From NCBI RefSeq assembly GCF_017255015.1, contig NZ_JAFKCS010000006.1, positions 62,001 through 126,000 of the forward strand: DNA of 64,000 nucleotides. Reading direction: 5' to 3'. Source of the stretch: Bowmanella yangjiangensis. Its GTDB lineage: Bacteria > Pseudomonadota > Gammaproteobacteria > Enterobacterales > Alteromonadaceae. The position numbers and the translations under genes were made by a program. Below, in pieces: positions 1 through 9,057 of the stretch. Each line of letters opens with the position of its first letter. Positions within the stretch are counted from its first letter, which is position 1. Under the pieces are notes generated by a model. It did not search any database. It was not told where the DNA came from and saw nothing but the letters and a program-made list of their open reading frames with translations.

Positions 1-337
1 ACAACCACAGGTTGTCACTGTCCTGGGATGTCGCTTGCAAAAGTTGCCCCAATGCGTCTGTCAGTGAGATACCACTGTTCAGTTGTTTACGGGTAAGCCC
101 ATGGATAACCGGACTTTGGCCCAAATCCCCTGGATCTTTAATCAACAACTCCACCCCTTGTTGCTGATAAATGGTCGGTGGTTTAACCGCCACCCAGCCG
201 ATGGACAATATCTCGCCCTGGTTCGGATCCAAGCTGGAGAGCTCTAAATCCAGTGCCAAATAACGATATTCCCGCCAATCAGCCAATTTTGGTTTGGCCG
301 CAAACCACTGCTTGATATGTCTGGCCAGATTACTCAA
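1..337 (-). CDS. 3'-5' exonuclease, DnaQ/DEDDh type (N-terminal part, runs off window)
   Basis: The open frame continues past the left window edge, so only about 112 N-terminal residues are visible. The translation contains LALDLELSSLD, which fits the ExoI motif (D-x-E) of DEDDh exonucleases of the DNA polymerase III epsilon type. It is followed by the ILSIGWVAV strand and a VIHGLT segment typical of the family. The likely start is TTG, overlapping the TGA stop of the upstream gene and preceded by a G-rich stretch. It is the last visible gene of the symporter operon. Exonucleases of this kind are often found next to DUF294/CBS proteins in Alteromonadales (recalled, not searched). The role in the cell is unknown. 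Confidence 0.75.
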   Translation of the reverse strand, partial: MSNLARHIKQWFAAKPKLADWREYRYLALDLELSSLDPNQGEILSIGWVAVKPPTIYQQQGVELLIKDPGDLGQSPVIHGLTRKQLNSGISLTDALGQLLQATSQDSDNLWL

Positions 338-2157
338 AAAGCCCCCCGGGAATACTTCAATGCCAATCCTTCCTGTGCATCCTTAATCAGTCTGAACGCA
401 CTTTTCAGCTGACGACGAGCTAGGGAGTCGAGCCCATCCGGGGCAATAAAATTATCCGGCTCAGCCTGCCCCAACTGATGCTGCAAGCGCAGTTGCACCA
501 AAAATCGCCAGGCTGCCAACAGATCCTGACAATCCTTGCGGTTCATACTTTTGTTTTCACCCAGCACCAGTAAACGTTCCGGGGTACTGCACTGGCGAAT
601 TCCTGCATTTAAGGCATGGATACGGACAATATCGTTGATAATGGCAATGGCGCTTTTCTTGATATCCAGTACTTCGCGATGTTTACCAATCTGCCGGGTT
701 CGGAAGCGATTAAACAAGCCGATGGGCACCGCCAAATCCGCAGCATTGGCAGCCAAATTGGCCAAAAAGATCTGATTTTGCGCAAAACCGGCGATTTGCT
801 TATCAAATTGCTCAAACAGCCATTTGTCACCATACAGCATACGCCGGTCAAAAAAGATGTTGCTGTGCAGCAGTGCCTTTTGGTCCGGCTCCTGGGTCCA
901 GCCCCTGAACTTTTCCAGCCAGGCCGCCAAGGGCTGACGCAAGTCAGGGTTGCTGGCCATGATGTTGCCTTTGCATAAGGTCAGCCCGCAGCGTGCCAGG
1001 CCTTGGCAGACAAATTCAGCCAGCTCGGCAAACCAGGCCCTGGCTTGCTCATCGGCAGCATCATCAAGCAGCAGACCGTTATCCTGATCTGAACTCATGG
1101 ACTGATCGCGACGGGCCTGAGAGCCGAAGGTCAGCCACACAAAGGCGCAAGGGGCCGGCCCATGCTCACGCAAATACAAACGAATCAATTGCACATTAAA
1201 AGCATCGGTAAAGGTAGCCAGCATATCACCTACCAAACGCACATCCACGACCCGGTTGGCAAACTGATTCAGATGCTCAGGCACCTGTTCGGCAATGGCC
1301 TCAAGCTGGTCAACATTCTCTGCTTTACGAATACGGTTAATTAAAAATAATGGTTCGCTGCGCTGCTGGCGCATCAGGTCGGTGGCGGTGATCACCCCAA
1401 CCGGCTGATTATCATTTACCACCGCCACATGATGGACATTGTGACTGGTCATCAGTTGCATGGCATCAAACAGAGGCGCTTCGCTTTCAATGCTGATGAC
1501 AGGTGAGGTCATAAATTGCCTGACGGGTAAATCAAAGGATTGTCTGGCAGCAACTACACGGCTGCGGATATCCCGGTCAGTAACAATACCCACCAGCTCT
1601 TCTTGTTCACAAATCAACAAACAGGACACTTTTTGCTCGGTCATCAGCGCGGCAGCCTCCGCCATGCTTTGATGACCGTCTAAACGAATAACCGGCCTTT
1701 CAATGATGTCGGCAATAGGTAATTGAGTCCAGTCGGTGCTGATATCCCGGCGCGTTTCGGTGAGCAAACGGTCGCCCAGTGCGCGGGCAAAGTAATCGGC
1801 AAACTCTTTGTTGTGTTGGCACAGGTAATCAAAATGCGCCTGACCTAAGGCAAACAGAAAACCTTCTTCTAACACCTTAACGGTGTTGGTAATAGCGCGT
1901 TTGGTCATCAATGACGGATAACCAAACAGATCCCCCGGCTCTAGTCGCTCGATGAGTTGACGATTGCTGCCAATCAAGTCAAAAGTCCCCTGTTTGATCA
2001 GATATAACTGGGGTTTATCCCTGGGTACGACTTCCAGCACATTATCCTGACACAGGTAATGTAAGGTCAGATGACGCTGACAATACTGAAGCAAAACGTC
2101 GGGAAGGCGATCAAAAGGGGCACAGCGATGTAAAAATGCCAGGGTGGATTCATTCAT
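334..2157 (-). CDS. cNMP-binding / CBS-pair / DUF294 nucleotidyltransferase-like protein
   Basis: This 607-residue protein has the usual order for the family. A cyclic-nucleotide-binding-like domain spans about residues 10-130. A CBS pair follows at about 150-265, with VGIVTDRDIRSR and VGVITATDLMRQ as its two signature ends. A DUF294 nucleotidyltransferase-like domain spans about 300-440, with the FGSQARRDQ...DQDNG motif, and a helical DUF294 C-terminal domain ends the protein. It has been linked to signal-regulated nucleotidyl transfer, but the substrate is not known. It lies 3 bp after the preceding membrane-protein gene and overlaps the exonuclease start, so it is part of the symporter operon. 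The start is ATG behind a weak AGAGTAG. It probably acts as a cytosolic sensor tuned to energy state. Confidence 0.88.
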   Translation of the reverse strand: MNESTLAFLHRCAPFDRLPDVLLQYCQRHLTLHYLCQDNVLEVVPRDKPQLYLIKQGTFDLIGSNRQLIERLEPGDLFGYPSLMTKRAITNTVKVLEEGFLFALGQAHFDYLCQHNKEFADYFARALGDRLLTETRRDISTDWTQLPIADIIERPVIRLDGHQSMAEAAALMTEQKVSCLLICEQEELVGIVTDRDIRSRVVAARQSFDLPVRQFMTSPVISIESEAPLFDAMQLMTSHNVHHVAVVNDNQPVGVITATDLMRQQRSEPLFLINRIRKAENVDQLEAIAEQVPEHLNQFANRVVDVRLVGDMLATFTDAFNVQLIRLYLREHGPAPCAFVWLTFGSQARRDQSMSSDQDNGLLLDDAADEQARAWFAELAEFVCQGLARCGLTLCKGNIMASNPDLRQPLAAWLEKFRGWTQEPDQKALLHSNIFFDRRMLYGDKWLFEQFDKQIAGFAQNQIFLANLAANAADLAVPIGLFNRFRTRQIGKHREVLDIKKSAIAIINDIVRIHALNAGIRQCSTPERLLVLGENKSMNRKDCQDLLAAWRFLVQLRLQHQLGQAEPDNFIAPDGLDSLARRQLKSAFRLIKDAQEGLALKYSRGAF

Positions 2158-2160
2158 AAT

Positions 2161-2679
2161 CTACTCTCTACAAAGCAGCGCAAGCAGAGGGTCATCGGAT
2201 GCCAGTTTTACCCAGTCCCGGTTAAGGCCCAGTCCTGCGTCGGGAGCCGACAGTTTGTCGGAAAATGGCGCCATAGCTTTAGCCTGACAACTGAGCACCT
2301 GGGTTACCCTTTTGGCTGCCATGCGACGCTCAAACAGATAGAGATCAATCATTAGCCAATCGGCGTGATTGTCATTGGTCGCCACATTCTTGGTATCCAC
2401 CGCCATAAAACGCACGGTTTGCGGCCACACAAAGCTCCATGGACGATACCAGGCTTGCTCATCGACACTGCGTACCACTTTTACACCATCCGGTAATAAG
2501 CTTGTCTGATGTGCGTACCAGTTATATTCGGCTTGTACCTGAAAGCCCAGTATTCCCAGTCCGGCAAACACAGGAATCAACCACTTGGGTGTCTTGTTTT
2601 TGCTCAGCTTACGAATCATCAGCGCGATACCCGCTGCGCCGATACCTGCTATCAGGGTTGCAACAAACTCCCACAACAT
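2161..2679 (-). CDS. Conserved membrane-anchored protein, function unknown
   Basis: The 172-residue product has two hydrophobic segments at about residues 4-22 and 33-50, then a soluble domain of about 120 residues containing WYRPWSFVWPQTVRFMAVD. Two Cys and several Trp lie in the soluble part. The start ATG follows a clear AAGGAAG ribosome site. It sits between the SSS symporter and the DUF294 protein on the same strand, so co-transcription is likely. I do not recognise a named domain. A role accessory to the symporter operon is only a guess from position. Confidence 0.7.
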   Translation of the reverse strand: MLWEFVATLIAGIGAAGIALMIRKLSKNKTPKWLIPVFAGLGILGFQVQAEYNWYAHQTSLLPDGVKVVRSVDEQAWYRPWSFVWPQTVRFMAVDTKNVATNDNHADWLMIDLYLFERRMAAKRVTQVLSCQAKAMAPFSDKLSAPDAGLGLNRDWVKLASDDPLLALLCRE

Positions 2680-2715
2680 AGGTACTTCCTTCTTTGAACA
2701 TCTTTACTTATGAAA

Positions 2716-2735
2716 GCGGGCTGTCACCAGCCCGC
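2716..2735 (-). terminator. Hairpin between symporter gene and downstream membrane-protein gene
   Basis: GCGGGCTG and CAGCCCGC pair perfectly around a 4-base loop. On the minus strand only three T follow. It may be a weak terminator or a processing/attenuation hairpin that lowers expression of the distal genes relative to the symporter. Confidence 0.5.
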
Positions 2736-2773
2736 CTAACTACTTTATGTCGAATATCCGTTTCGAGGAAACC

Positions 2774-4540
2774 TTAGTGGTCGACCGCAGTACCCGCTCC
2801 TCTTGGGTAGCGTACGCTTTCAACCAGTTCCTGGATACTTTCTGGTGGCTCTTCTGTGACCGCAGACACTGCGAAGGCGACCGCAAAGTTAATTACCGCA
2901 CCTATTGCACCGAAGGACAAGGGTGAGATACCCAGAATCCAGTTATCCGGGGTGTTCGACATGGAGTTGGTGCCAGGAATGAAGAACCAGCCCAGGTACA
3001 AGAAGATATACACCAGGGTAGAAATCAAACCTGCCAGCATGCCACAAATCACACCTTTGTTATTGATGCGCTTGGAGAAGATACCCATCATCAAAGCAGG
3101 GAAGATTGACGCCGCCGCGATACCGAAGGCCAGTGCCACCACCTGCGCAGCAAAGCCGGGCGGATTCATGCCCAGATAGGTTGCCACTACAATGGCCACC
3201 GCCATGGAGATACGGGCGGCAAGCAACTCATTCTTCTCACTGATTTGCGGATTTATCGAGCCTTTTATCAGGTCATGACTGACCGCCGAGGATATCGCCA
3301 GCAGCAAACCTGCAGCCGTCGACAGTGCCGCTGCCAAGCCACCCGCAGCAATCAGACCTATAACCCAGCCAGGCAAATTAGCAATCTCAGGGTTTGCCAG
3401 TACCAGGATGTCGTTGTTAACTGTCAGTTCATTACCTTTCCAGCCGCGGGACTCAGCCGTTGCAGCAAAAGCAGGAGACTCTTTATACATCTGGATGCGA
3501 CCGTCACCGTTTTTGTCTTCAAACTTGATCAGGCCAGTTTGCTCCCAGGTTTGGATCCAGTTTGGACGCTCATCATATTGAATGGCATCAGCGGTTGGTC
3601 CAGCCGGATAAATAGTGTTTAGCAGGTTCAGACGCGCCATAGAAGCAACAGCAGGTGCAGTCAGATACAGCAAAGCGATAAACACCAACGCCCATCCTGC
3701 TGACCAACGTGCATCAGCAACCTTAGGTACGGTGAAGAAACGAATAATAACGTGTGGCAGACCTGCAGTACCGATCATCAGCGACAGAGTGAACAGCACC
3801 ATGTTCAGCTTATTGGACACATCGGCGGTGTAATCGGTAAAGCCCAAGTCACGCACAACCATGTCCAGCTTAGCCAGCAAAGGCATGCCGGATTCAGTAT
3901 GTTCAGAGAACAGGCCCAGAGCCGGGATTGGATTACCGGTTAACTGCAAAGAGATAAATACCGCAGGAATAGTGTAGGCAATAATCAGCACCACATACTG
4001 TGCAACCTGAGTGTAAGTGATACCTTTCATACCGCCCAATACGGCATACAGGAACACCACCACAGCGGCAATCATCAGACCTGTGCTGCTATCCACTTCC
4101 AGGAAGCGGCTAAACGCCACGCCGGCACCTGTCATCTGACCGATAACATAAGTAACCGAGGCAATGATCAAGCAGGCTACCGCCACCAAACGGGCACCCG
4201 AGCTGTAAAAACGATCGCCGATGAAATCCGGTACAGTAAATTTACCGAATTTTCTCAGGTAAGGTGCAAGCAACATGGCCAACAATACATAACCACCTGT
4301 CCATCCCATCAGGAAGGTAGAGTTTGCATAGCCACCAGCAGCGATAAGACCCGCCATAGAAATGAACGATGCCGCAGACATCCAGTCAGCGGCCGTTGCC
4401 ATGCCGTTCATTACCGGGTGTACGCCACCACCAGCTACATAGAAATCTCGCGTCGATCCGGCCCTGGCCCAAATGGCAATGCCAATATAGAGGGCAAAGG
4501 ACGCACCAACAAAGATAAGGTTAATTGCAAACTGACTCAT
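2774..4540 (-). CDS. Sodium:solute symporter, large subunit (acetate/short-chain acid type)
   Basis: The 588-residue protein is strongly hydrophobic with about 13 membrane segments. It carries SSS-family signatures such as GGGVHPVMNGMATAADWMSA near residue 40 and GLAAALSTAAGLLLAISSAVSHD near residue 400. It matches the ActP-like subfamily that pairs with a DUF4212 small subunit. An insert at about residues 315-370 carries an EF-hand-like DKNGDGRIQMY stretch. It should import a monocarboxylate with Na+ at the inner membrane. The small-subunit gene lies 5 bp upstream. The divergent neighbour encodes a CrbS-like kinase, and CrbS/R systems are known to control acetate use, which supports acetate or a similar acid as substrate. 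The exact substrate cannot be read from sequence. Confidence 0.88.
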   Translation of the reverse strand: MSQFAINLIFVGASFALYIGIAIWARAGSTRDFYVAGGGVHPVMNGMATAADWMSAASFISMAGLIAAGGYANSTFLMGWTGGYVLLAMLLAPYLRKFGKFTVPDFIGDRFYSSGARLVAVACLIIASVTYVIGQMTGAGVAFSRFLEVDSSTGLMIAAVVVFLYAVLGGMKGITYTQVAQYVVLIIAYTIPAVFISLQLTGNPIPALGLFSEHTESGMPLLAKLDMVVRDLGFTDYTADVSNKLNMVLFTLSLMIGTAGLPHVIIRFFTVPKVADARWSAGWALVFIALLYLTAPAVASMARLNLLNTIYPAGPTADAIQYDERPNWIQTWEQTGLIKFEDKNGDGRIQMYKESPAFAATAESRGWKGNELTVNNDILVLANPEIANLPGWVIGLIAAGGLAAALSTAAGLLLAISSAVSHDLIKGSINPQISEKNELLAARISMAVAIVVATYLGMNPPGFAAQVVALAFGIAAASIFPALMMGIFSKRINNKGVICGMLAGLISTLVYIFLYLGWFFIPGTNSMSNTPDNWILGISPLSFGAIGAVINFAVAFAVSAVTEEPPESIQELVESVRYPRGAGTAVDH

Positions 4541-4545
4541 TTGCC

Positions 4546-4809
4546 CTACTCCTCGTGTACGCCGTATTTATTATCCAGCTGATTCATTCTCCAGGCATAG
4601 AAAAAGATCAACGCAATGAAAGTCAGGATTGACCCTTGCTGGGCAAACCAGAAACCGAGATCCGTGCCGCCGACACTAATACCTGACAGCATAGGGCGCA
4701 GCAAAATTCCGAATCCATAGGACGCCAGTGCCCATACAACCAGGCAGCCGGCGATCAAACGTAAGTTAGCTTGCCAATAGGCTTCAGCCATCTTCTTGTC
4801 GTCCGCCAT
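4546..4809 (-). CDS. DUF4212 sodium:solute symporter small subunit
   Basis: This 87-residue protein has two membrane helices at about residues 16-36 and 54-70, with the conserved YWQANLRLI start and FFYAWRMNQLD end of DUF4212. It is the partner of the large SSS subunit directly downstream. An AGGAGTAAACAA stretch ahead of the ATG serves as ribosome site. It is the first gene of the leftward operon, so the promoter must lie in the spacer shared with the sensor kinase gene. Confidence 0.88.
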   Translation of the reverse strand: MADDKKMAEAYWQANLRLIAGCLVVWALASYGFGILLRPMLSGISVGGTDLGFWFAQQGSILTFIALIFFYAWRMNQLDNKYGVHEE

Positions 4810-5204
4810 TTGTTTACTCCTATCGTTCTTGTTGTAAAACAGTTGTTAATTTAGCAGTGTCACCTGCCCCTGGTAGCCCGACTTTAGTCGAACCCCTGGT
4901 ATTAATACGGTTCAGTTTGTACGGCTATAAGATCGGATACAGACCTCGGGGAATAGCCAGCTATCCCTGGCCAGATGCGGTAAACAAAGCGACGGACTGG
5001 CTTTTAGGGAAGATGCGAGCAGCAGGTTTAGCCGCTCAACAAGGTAAAGATTCTGTTAAAAAATATCGAAAAAACTTAGACCATGGTCGTAGCCCATATT
5101 TAATGCCGGGTTAGCACAATCGACCTTGGTCGAATATGCCGGAAAAAAAATGGTGGTCCGTGCTAGAGTAGGCGCAAGGAAATGGACGACGATGTAACCT
5201 GCCC
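4810..5204. promoter_or_regulatory. Divergent regulatory spacer with three GAC-NN-GTC dyads
   Basis: This 395-bp stretch separates the symporter operon from the sensor kinase gene. It holds CGACTTTAGTCGAA at 4879-4892, GACCATGGTC at 5079-5088 and CGACCTTGGTCGAA at 5121-5134. Each is a dyad with two central bases, consensus GACYWTRGTC. They are good candidates for operators of a dimeric regulator, possibly the LuxR-type partner of the CrbS-like kinase. A weak ORF (4857-5114) overlaps but looks non-coding. No -10/-35 pair is assigned with confidence. Confidence 0.55.
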
Positions 5205-8200
5205 ATGACAATTTTTTGGATCCTTGCTGCACTGGCCTATGTTGGGCTGCTGTTCTGGCTGGCTCAAAAAGGTGACAAGTCCGGCTCCAAAGCCAATAGC
5301 CTGGCACGCCAACCTGTAATTTACAGCCTGGCGTTGGGTATCTATTGCACGTCATGGACCTACTATGGTGCAGTCGGTCAGGCTGCCAAATCCCAGTGGC
5401 AGTATCTACCCATCTTGCTCGGGCCTATCCTGCTGTTTTTGTTCGGCTATCCCATGCTGCAAAAGATGCTGCTGGTGAGCAAGAAACAAAATATCACCTC
5501 GGTGTCTGACTTTATTTCCTCTCGCTACGGCAAAAAGCGCAGCATTGCTGTATTGGTCACCTTGTTAATGACGCTAGCCACTATTCCTTATATTGCCCTG
5601 CAACTTAAGGCGGTGGACGCCAGTTTCAGCGTGTTTGCGGGATTTAATGCGCAATCCGGGGGGGATTACAAAGCCCTGGTTGCCACGCTAATTATGGCGG
5701 TATTTGCGGTTATTTTCGGCACCCGTCACTCAGATATTACTCAATACCGTTCTGGTTTGATGCTGGCCATTGGTGCCGAATCTCTGGTCAAATTGTTTGG
5801 CCTTTGCTGCGCCGCCCTGTTCGCCTTCGGTTTACTAACTAGCCCTGAAATCTCCACCCAGGCAGTACAAAAACAATTAGAAGGGTGGCAAGACTGGCAA
5901 GGGTCGGCCTTCGACTTTCTGGTGCAAGCTGCTATGGCCGCGGCGGCCATATTTTGTTTGCCTCGTCAGTTCCACGTCATGATCGTCGACAACCATAAGA
6001 TGTCGCATATGGCCATGGCCCGCTGGCTGTTTCCGCTCTATCTGTTGTTAACCGCAGTGGCCATTGTGCCGGTCGCGATAACCGGTAATCTGCTGTTTGC
6101 TGGCAGTGGCGTGGATCAAGACACCTTTTTGATGCAATTGCCATTGTCGCAGGGGCAACATTTACTCAGCCTGCTTATCTTTTTGGGCGGCATCTCTGCC
6201 GCTACCGCCATGATAGTGGTATCCAGTCTGGCCCTTTCCACTATGCTGACCAACGATGTAATTGTGCCATTGCTGCTGCGCAATCAACCACAGCGCTGGC
6301 TGAAAGATAAAACCTATAAACAGAAATTGCTGAACATTCGTCGTTTAGTGATTTTCCTGATCCTGCTGATGGCCTATGTGTACTTCAGCAGTTGGGCCGA
6401 CCAAAGCGCGCTGGCCAGCATGGGCTTATTAGCCTTTTCTTTGGTGGTGCAGTTGATGCCAGCCATCTTAGGCGGCCTGTATTGGCGGCAGGGCCATGCC
6501 AGCGGTGTGCTGGCCGGATTGGCCCTGGGCATAGGCTGCTGGGTATTGTTCGTGATGTTCCCGCTGGCCGAGCAACATGCTGATAACAGCGTCAGTATTA
6601 TCACTCAGGGCGTTGTTATTAGTTGGATGGCAAACCTGGCTGGCTACCTGCTGTTTTCATTAAGTGCAGGACACAGTTTACTCGAGCGTATGCAGGCCAG
6701 TGCCTTTGTTACGCCTAACGCCCTGACACCGGCAACCCGCAGGGTTACCGCACAAAGCAAAATCCGGGTAGCGGATTTACAGGAACTGCTCAATACTTTT
6801 ATCGGACACAACAGAACGGCACAACTGATGGAACGCTACGCCAGGGAGCATCAGGAGCCTCTCGACGGGGGCAGTCTGCCCAGTGACGACTTTATTCAGT
6901 TCTGTGAACGCTCCTTATCCGGGGTATTGGGCGGCAGTTCCGCGCGTACCTTGATTAAAGTGCTGGTATCCGGTCAGCAAATGGATGTAGAAGAGGTTTT
7001 CAACTTCTTTGAAGATACCACCGAAGCCCTTAAAACTAACCAAGCCATCCTCTTTTCCAGTATTGAAAACATTAGCCAGGGGATCAGTGTGGTGGACCGC
7101 GATCTTAAACTGGTTGCCTGGAACAAAGCCTATTTAGATCTGTTTAACTACCCTCCGGGTATGGTGGAAATTGGTCAGCCCATTGAAAATCTGGTGCGCT
7201 TTAATGCCGTTAATGGTGAATGTGGACCGGGGGATGTTGAAGAGCTAGTGTGCAAGCGTATTGACCATATGCAGCAAGGCTCACCGCACCGCTTTATTCG
7301 ACGCCGTTCCGATGGACGGGTGATTGAGATGAATGGTAACCCATTACCTAATGGTGGCTTTGTTACCAGTTTCAACGATATTACCGAGCACGTTGAAATC
7401 CAAAAGGCGTTGGAAGACGCCAATATCGACCTGGAAAAACGCATAGACCACCGTACTCGTCAGATCCGCGAAATCAATGCAGAGCTAACTCAGGCCAAGC
7501 AAGTGGCCGAACAGGCTAATCAGTCTAAAACCCGTTTTTTGGCCCTGGCCAGTCACGATATTCTGCAACCGCTCAATGCGGCACGATTGTATTTGTCTTC
7601 TTTGGATGAAGAACAGCTTTCTGATCACAATCAGCAAATAGTGCATAAGCTCAGTACCTCACTGACCTCCAGTGAACAGCTTATTTCCACCTTGCTGGAG
7701 ATAGCCAAGCTGGAACAAGGTGCACTCACGCCTACTCTATCGCATATCAGCATGATGGATTTAATCCGGCCACTGGAGCAGGAATTCCGCATGCAAGCCG
7801 AGCTGAATCAGGTGACCCTGACTATTCGGGCTTGTCCTATGGTGGTATATAGCGACCCGACCTACCTGCGGCGCATTCTGCAGAATCTGATATCCAATGC
7901 CATCAAATACAGCCCCAACGGCCAAGTATTGGTAGGCTGTCGTAAGCGCGGTGAAAATCTGCTTATCCAGGTGTGGGACACCGGCTTTGGCATTAACGAA
8001 ACCGAACAGGCCGATGTATTCTCTGATTTTTATCGGGCGCACCGCGGCGAAGTCAAAGGGGTTGGGTTAGGTTTAAGTGTGGTGAAGAAAATGAGCGAGC
8101 AGCTTAACCACCCGATTCAACTTCGCTCGGAACCTGGCAAAGGCAGCTGTTTCAGTGTGACTGTGCCACTTGGCAACAGCATGATGCTGAAAAATCAAAG

Positions 8201-8597
8201 CCCGGTCGATACCAGCAAGCAGCAATTTACCGGCACCATGGCGCTGTGTGTAGATGACAACCCAACCAATCTGGATGCCCTGCAAACCTTGTTAGGTAAA
8301 TGGGGATGCCAGGGTGAATACTTGCAATCCGTTAACGACGCGCTGGATCATGCGCACAGCCACCAGGCGCCAGATGTGCTGATTATCGATTACCAACTTG
8401 ATGATGACAGGACAGATGGCTTGGCCTTGATAGAGAAACTTCGCCATCGTTGGCAAAGCCCCCTGCCCGCCTTGTTGGTTACCGCAGCGAAAGATGAGAG
8501 TTTGAAAATAAGAGCGCAGAACATGGGCGTAAGCTTCTTGGCCAAACCCATTAAGCCTGCCGCTTTAAAAGCCTGGCTGGAACATCATAAGCATTAG
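5205..8597 (+). CDS. crbS: CrbS-like hybrid sensor kinase with SSS transporter-like input domain
   Basis: The 1130-residue protein begins with about 13 membrane helices of the sodium:solute symporter fold (residues 1-490). A PAS domain follows at about 610-735 (ENISQGISVVDRDLKLVAWN). Next are a HisKA domain with the phospho-His in LALASHDILQPL near residue 784 and a HATPase domain with NLISNAIKYS and GVGLGLSVVKK. A receiver domain with Asp in LIIDYQLDDD near 1062 ends the protein. This is the CrbS/MxtR layout, known in Vibrio and Pseudomonas to control acetyl-CoA synthetase and acetate uptake through a LuxR-type regulator. That regulator is not in the window. It diverges from the matching symporter operon, as expected for a substrate-sensing pair. 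The gene end overlaps the convergent DUF2061 gene by about 3 bp. Confidence 0.88.
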   Translation: MTIFWILAALAYVGLLFWLAQKGDKSGSKANSLARQPVIYSLALGIYCTSWTYYGAVGQAAKSQWQYLPILLGPILLFLFGYPMLQKMLLVSKKQNITSVSDFISSRYGKKRSIAVLVTLLMTLATIPYIALQLKAVDASFSVFAGFNAQSGGDYKALVATLIMAVFAVIFGTRHSDITQYRSGLMLAIGAESLVKLFGLCCAALFAFGLLTSPEISTQAVQKQLEGWQDWQGSAFDFLVQAAMAAAAIFCLPRQFHVMIVDNHKMSHMAMARWLFPLYLLLTAVAIVPVAITGNLLFAGSGVDQDTFLMQLPLSQGQHLLSLLIFLGGISAATAMIVVSSLALSTMLTNDVIVPLLLRNQPQRWLKDKTYKQKLLNIRRLVIFLILLMAYVYFSSWADQSALASMGLLAFSLVVQLMPAILGGLYWRQGHASGVLAGLALGIGCWVLFVMFPLAEQHADNSVSIITQGVVISWMANLAGYLLFSLSAGHSLLERMQASAFVTPNALTPATRRVTAQSKIRVADLQELLNTFIGHNRTAQLMERYAREHQEPLDGGSLPSDDFIQFCERSLSGVLGGSSARTLIKVLVSGQQMDVEEVFNFFEDTTEALKTNQAILFSSIENISQGISVVDRDLKLVAWNKAYLDLFNYPPGMVEIGQPIENLVRFNAVNGECGPGDVEELVCKRIDHMQQGSPHRFIRRRSDGRVIEMNGNPLPNGGFVTSFNDITEHVEIQKALEDANIDLEKRIDHRTRQIREINAELTQAKQVAEQANQSKTRFLALASHDILQPLNAARLYLSSLDEEQLSDHNQQIVHKLSTSLTSSEQLISTLLEIAKLEQGALTPTLSHISMMDLIRPLEQEFRMQAELNQVTLTIRACPMVVYSDPTYLRRILQNLISNAIKYSPNGQVLVGCRKRGENLLIQVWDTGFGINETEQADVFSDFYRAHRGEVKGVGLGLSVVKKMSEQLNHPIQLRSEPGKGSCFSVTVPLGNSMMLKNQSPVDTSKQQFTGTMALCVDDNPTNLDALQTLLGKWGCQGEYLQSVNDALDHAHSHQAPDVLIIDYQLDDDRTDGLALIEKLRHRWQSPLPALLVTAAKDESLKIRAQNMGVSFLAKPIKPAALKAWLEHHKH

Positions 8598-8800
8598 ACA
8601 ACTAGTTGCTGCATCCGGCCTTGACTGCGTTTGGCCTCAATCCGATGCCAGACTTTCTCATGGAAATAAAAGGCCAGGGTGTTGACTGCTGGCTCTACCA
8701 ATGCCACCAAACCACCTACCAACACATCTCCGGTCAGCAGGTAAGTGATAGTAAAGGCTATCCCGAAATGAAGGACGGCAAATGTAACGGTTTTACGCAT
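8594..8800 (-). CDS. DUF2061 small membrane protein
   Basis: The 68-residue product matches DUF2061. It starts RKTVTFAVLHFGIAFTITYLLTGD, continues LVGGLVALVEPAVNTLAFYFHEKVWHRI, and has two membrane helices. Its TAA stop overlaps the stop of the convergent sensor kinase gene. The function of the family is not known. It appears to be transcribed alone. Confidence 0.82.
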   Translation of the reverse strand: MRKTVTFAVLHFGIAFTITYLLTGDVLVGGLVALVEPAVNTLAFYFHEKVWHRIEAKRSQGRMQQLVV

Positions 8801-9057
8801 TGATTGTTCCCATAGTCCGATTCAGGGTTTAAGCTTACCCGGCTTTTTAAAAAGCAAAAATCAATTAAATAAAAAAACTTAATCTAATAAAATGATTGGG
8901 ACTTTATAAATAGCTCCGGTTCCTAATATAAACCTGAGTAGTAAAGGACGTTTCATGCCGATCCTGTGCAATGACATTGCGCTACGGCATTTTTAGGCTA
9001 AGAAATAATAAGCGGCATTTTTAAATGCCTACAGACGCACACTAACGAGTACACACA

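Noticed and set aside
4857-5114. Open frame of 85 codons on the plus strand in the symporter-kinase spacer
   Set aside because: It has no ribosome site, no recognisable domain and an unusual composition, and it covers the dyads. More likely regulatory DNA.
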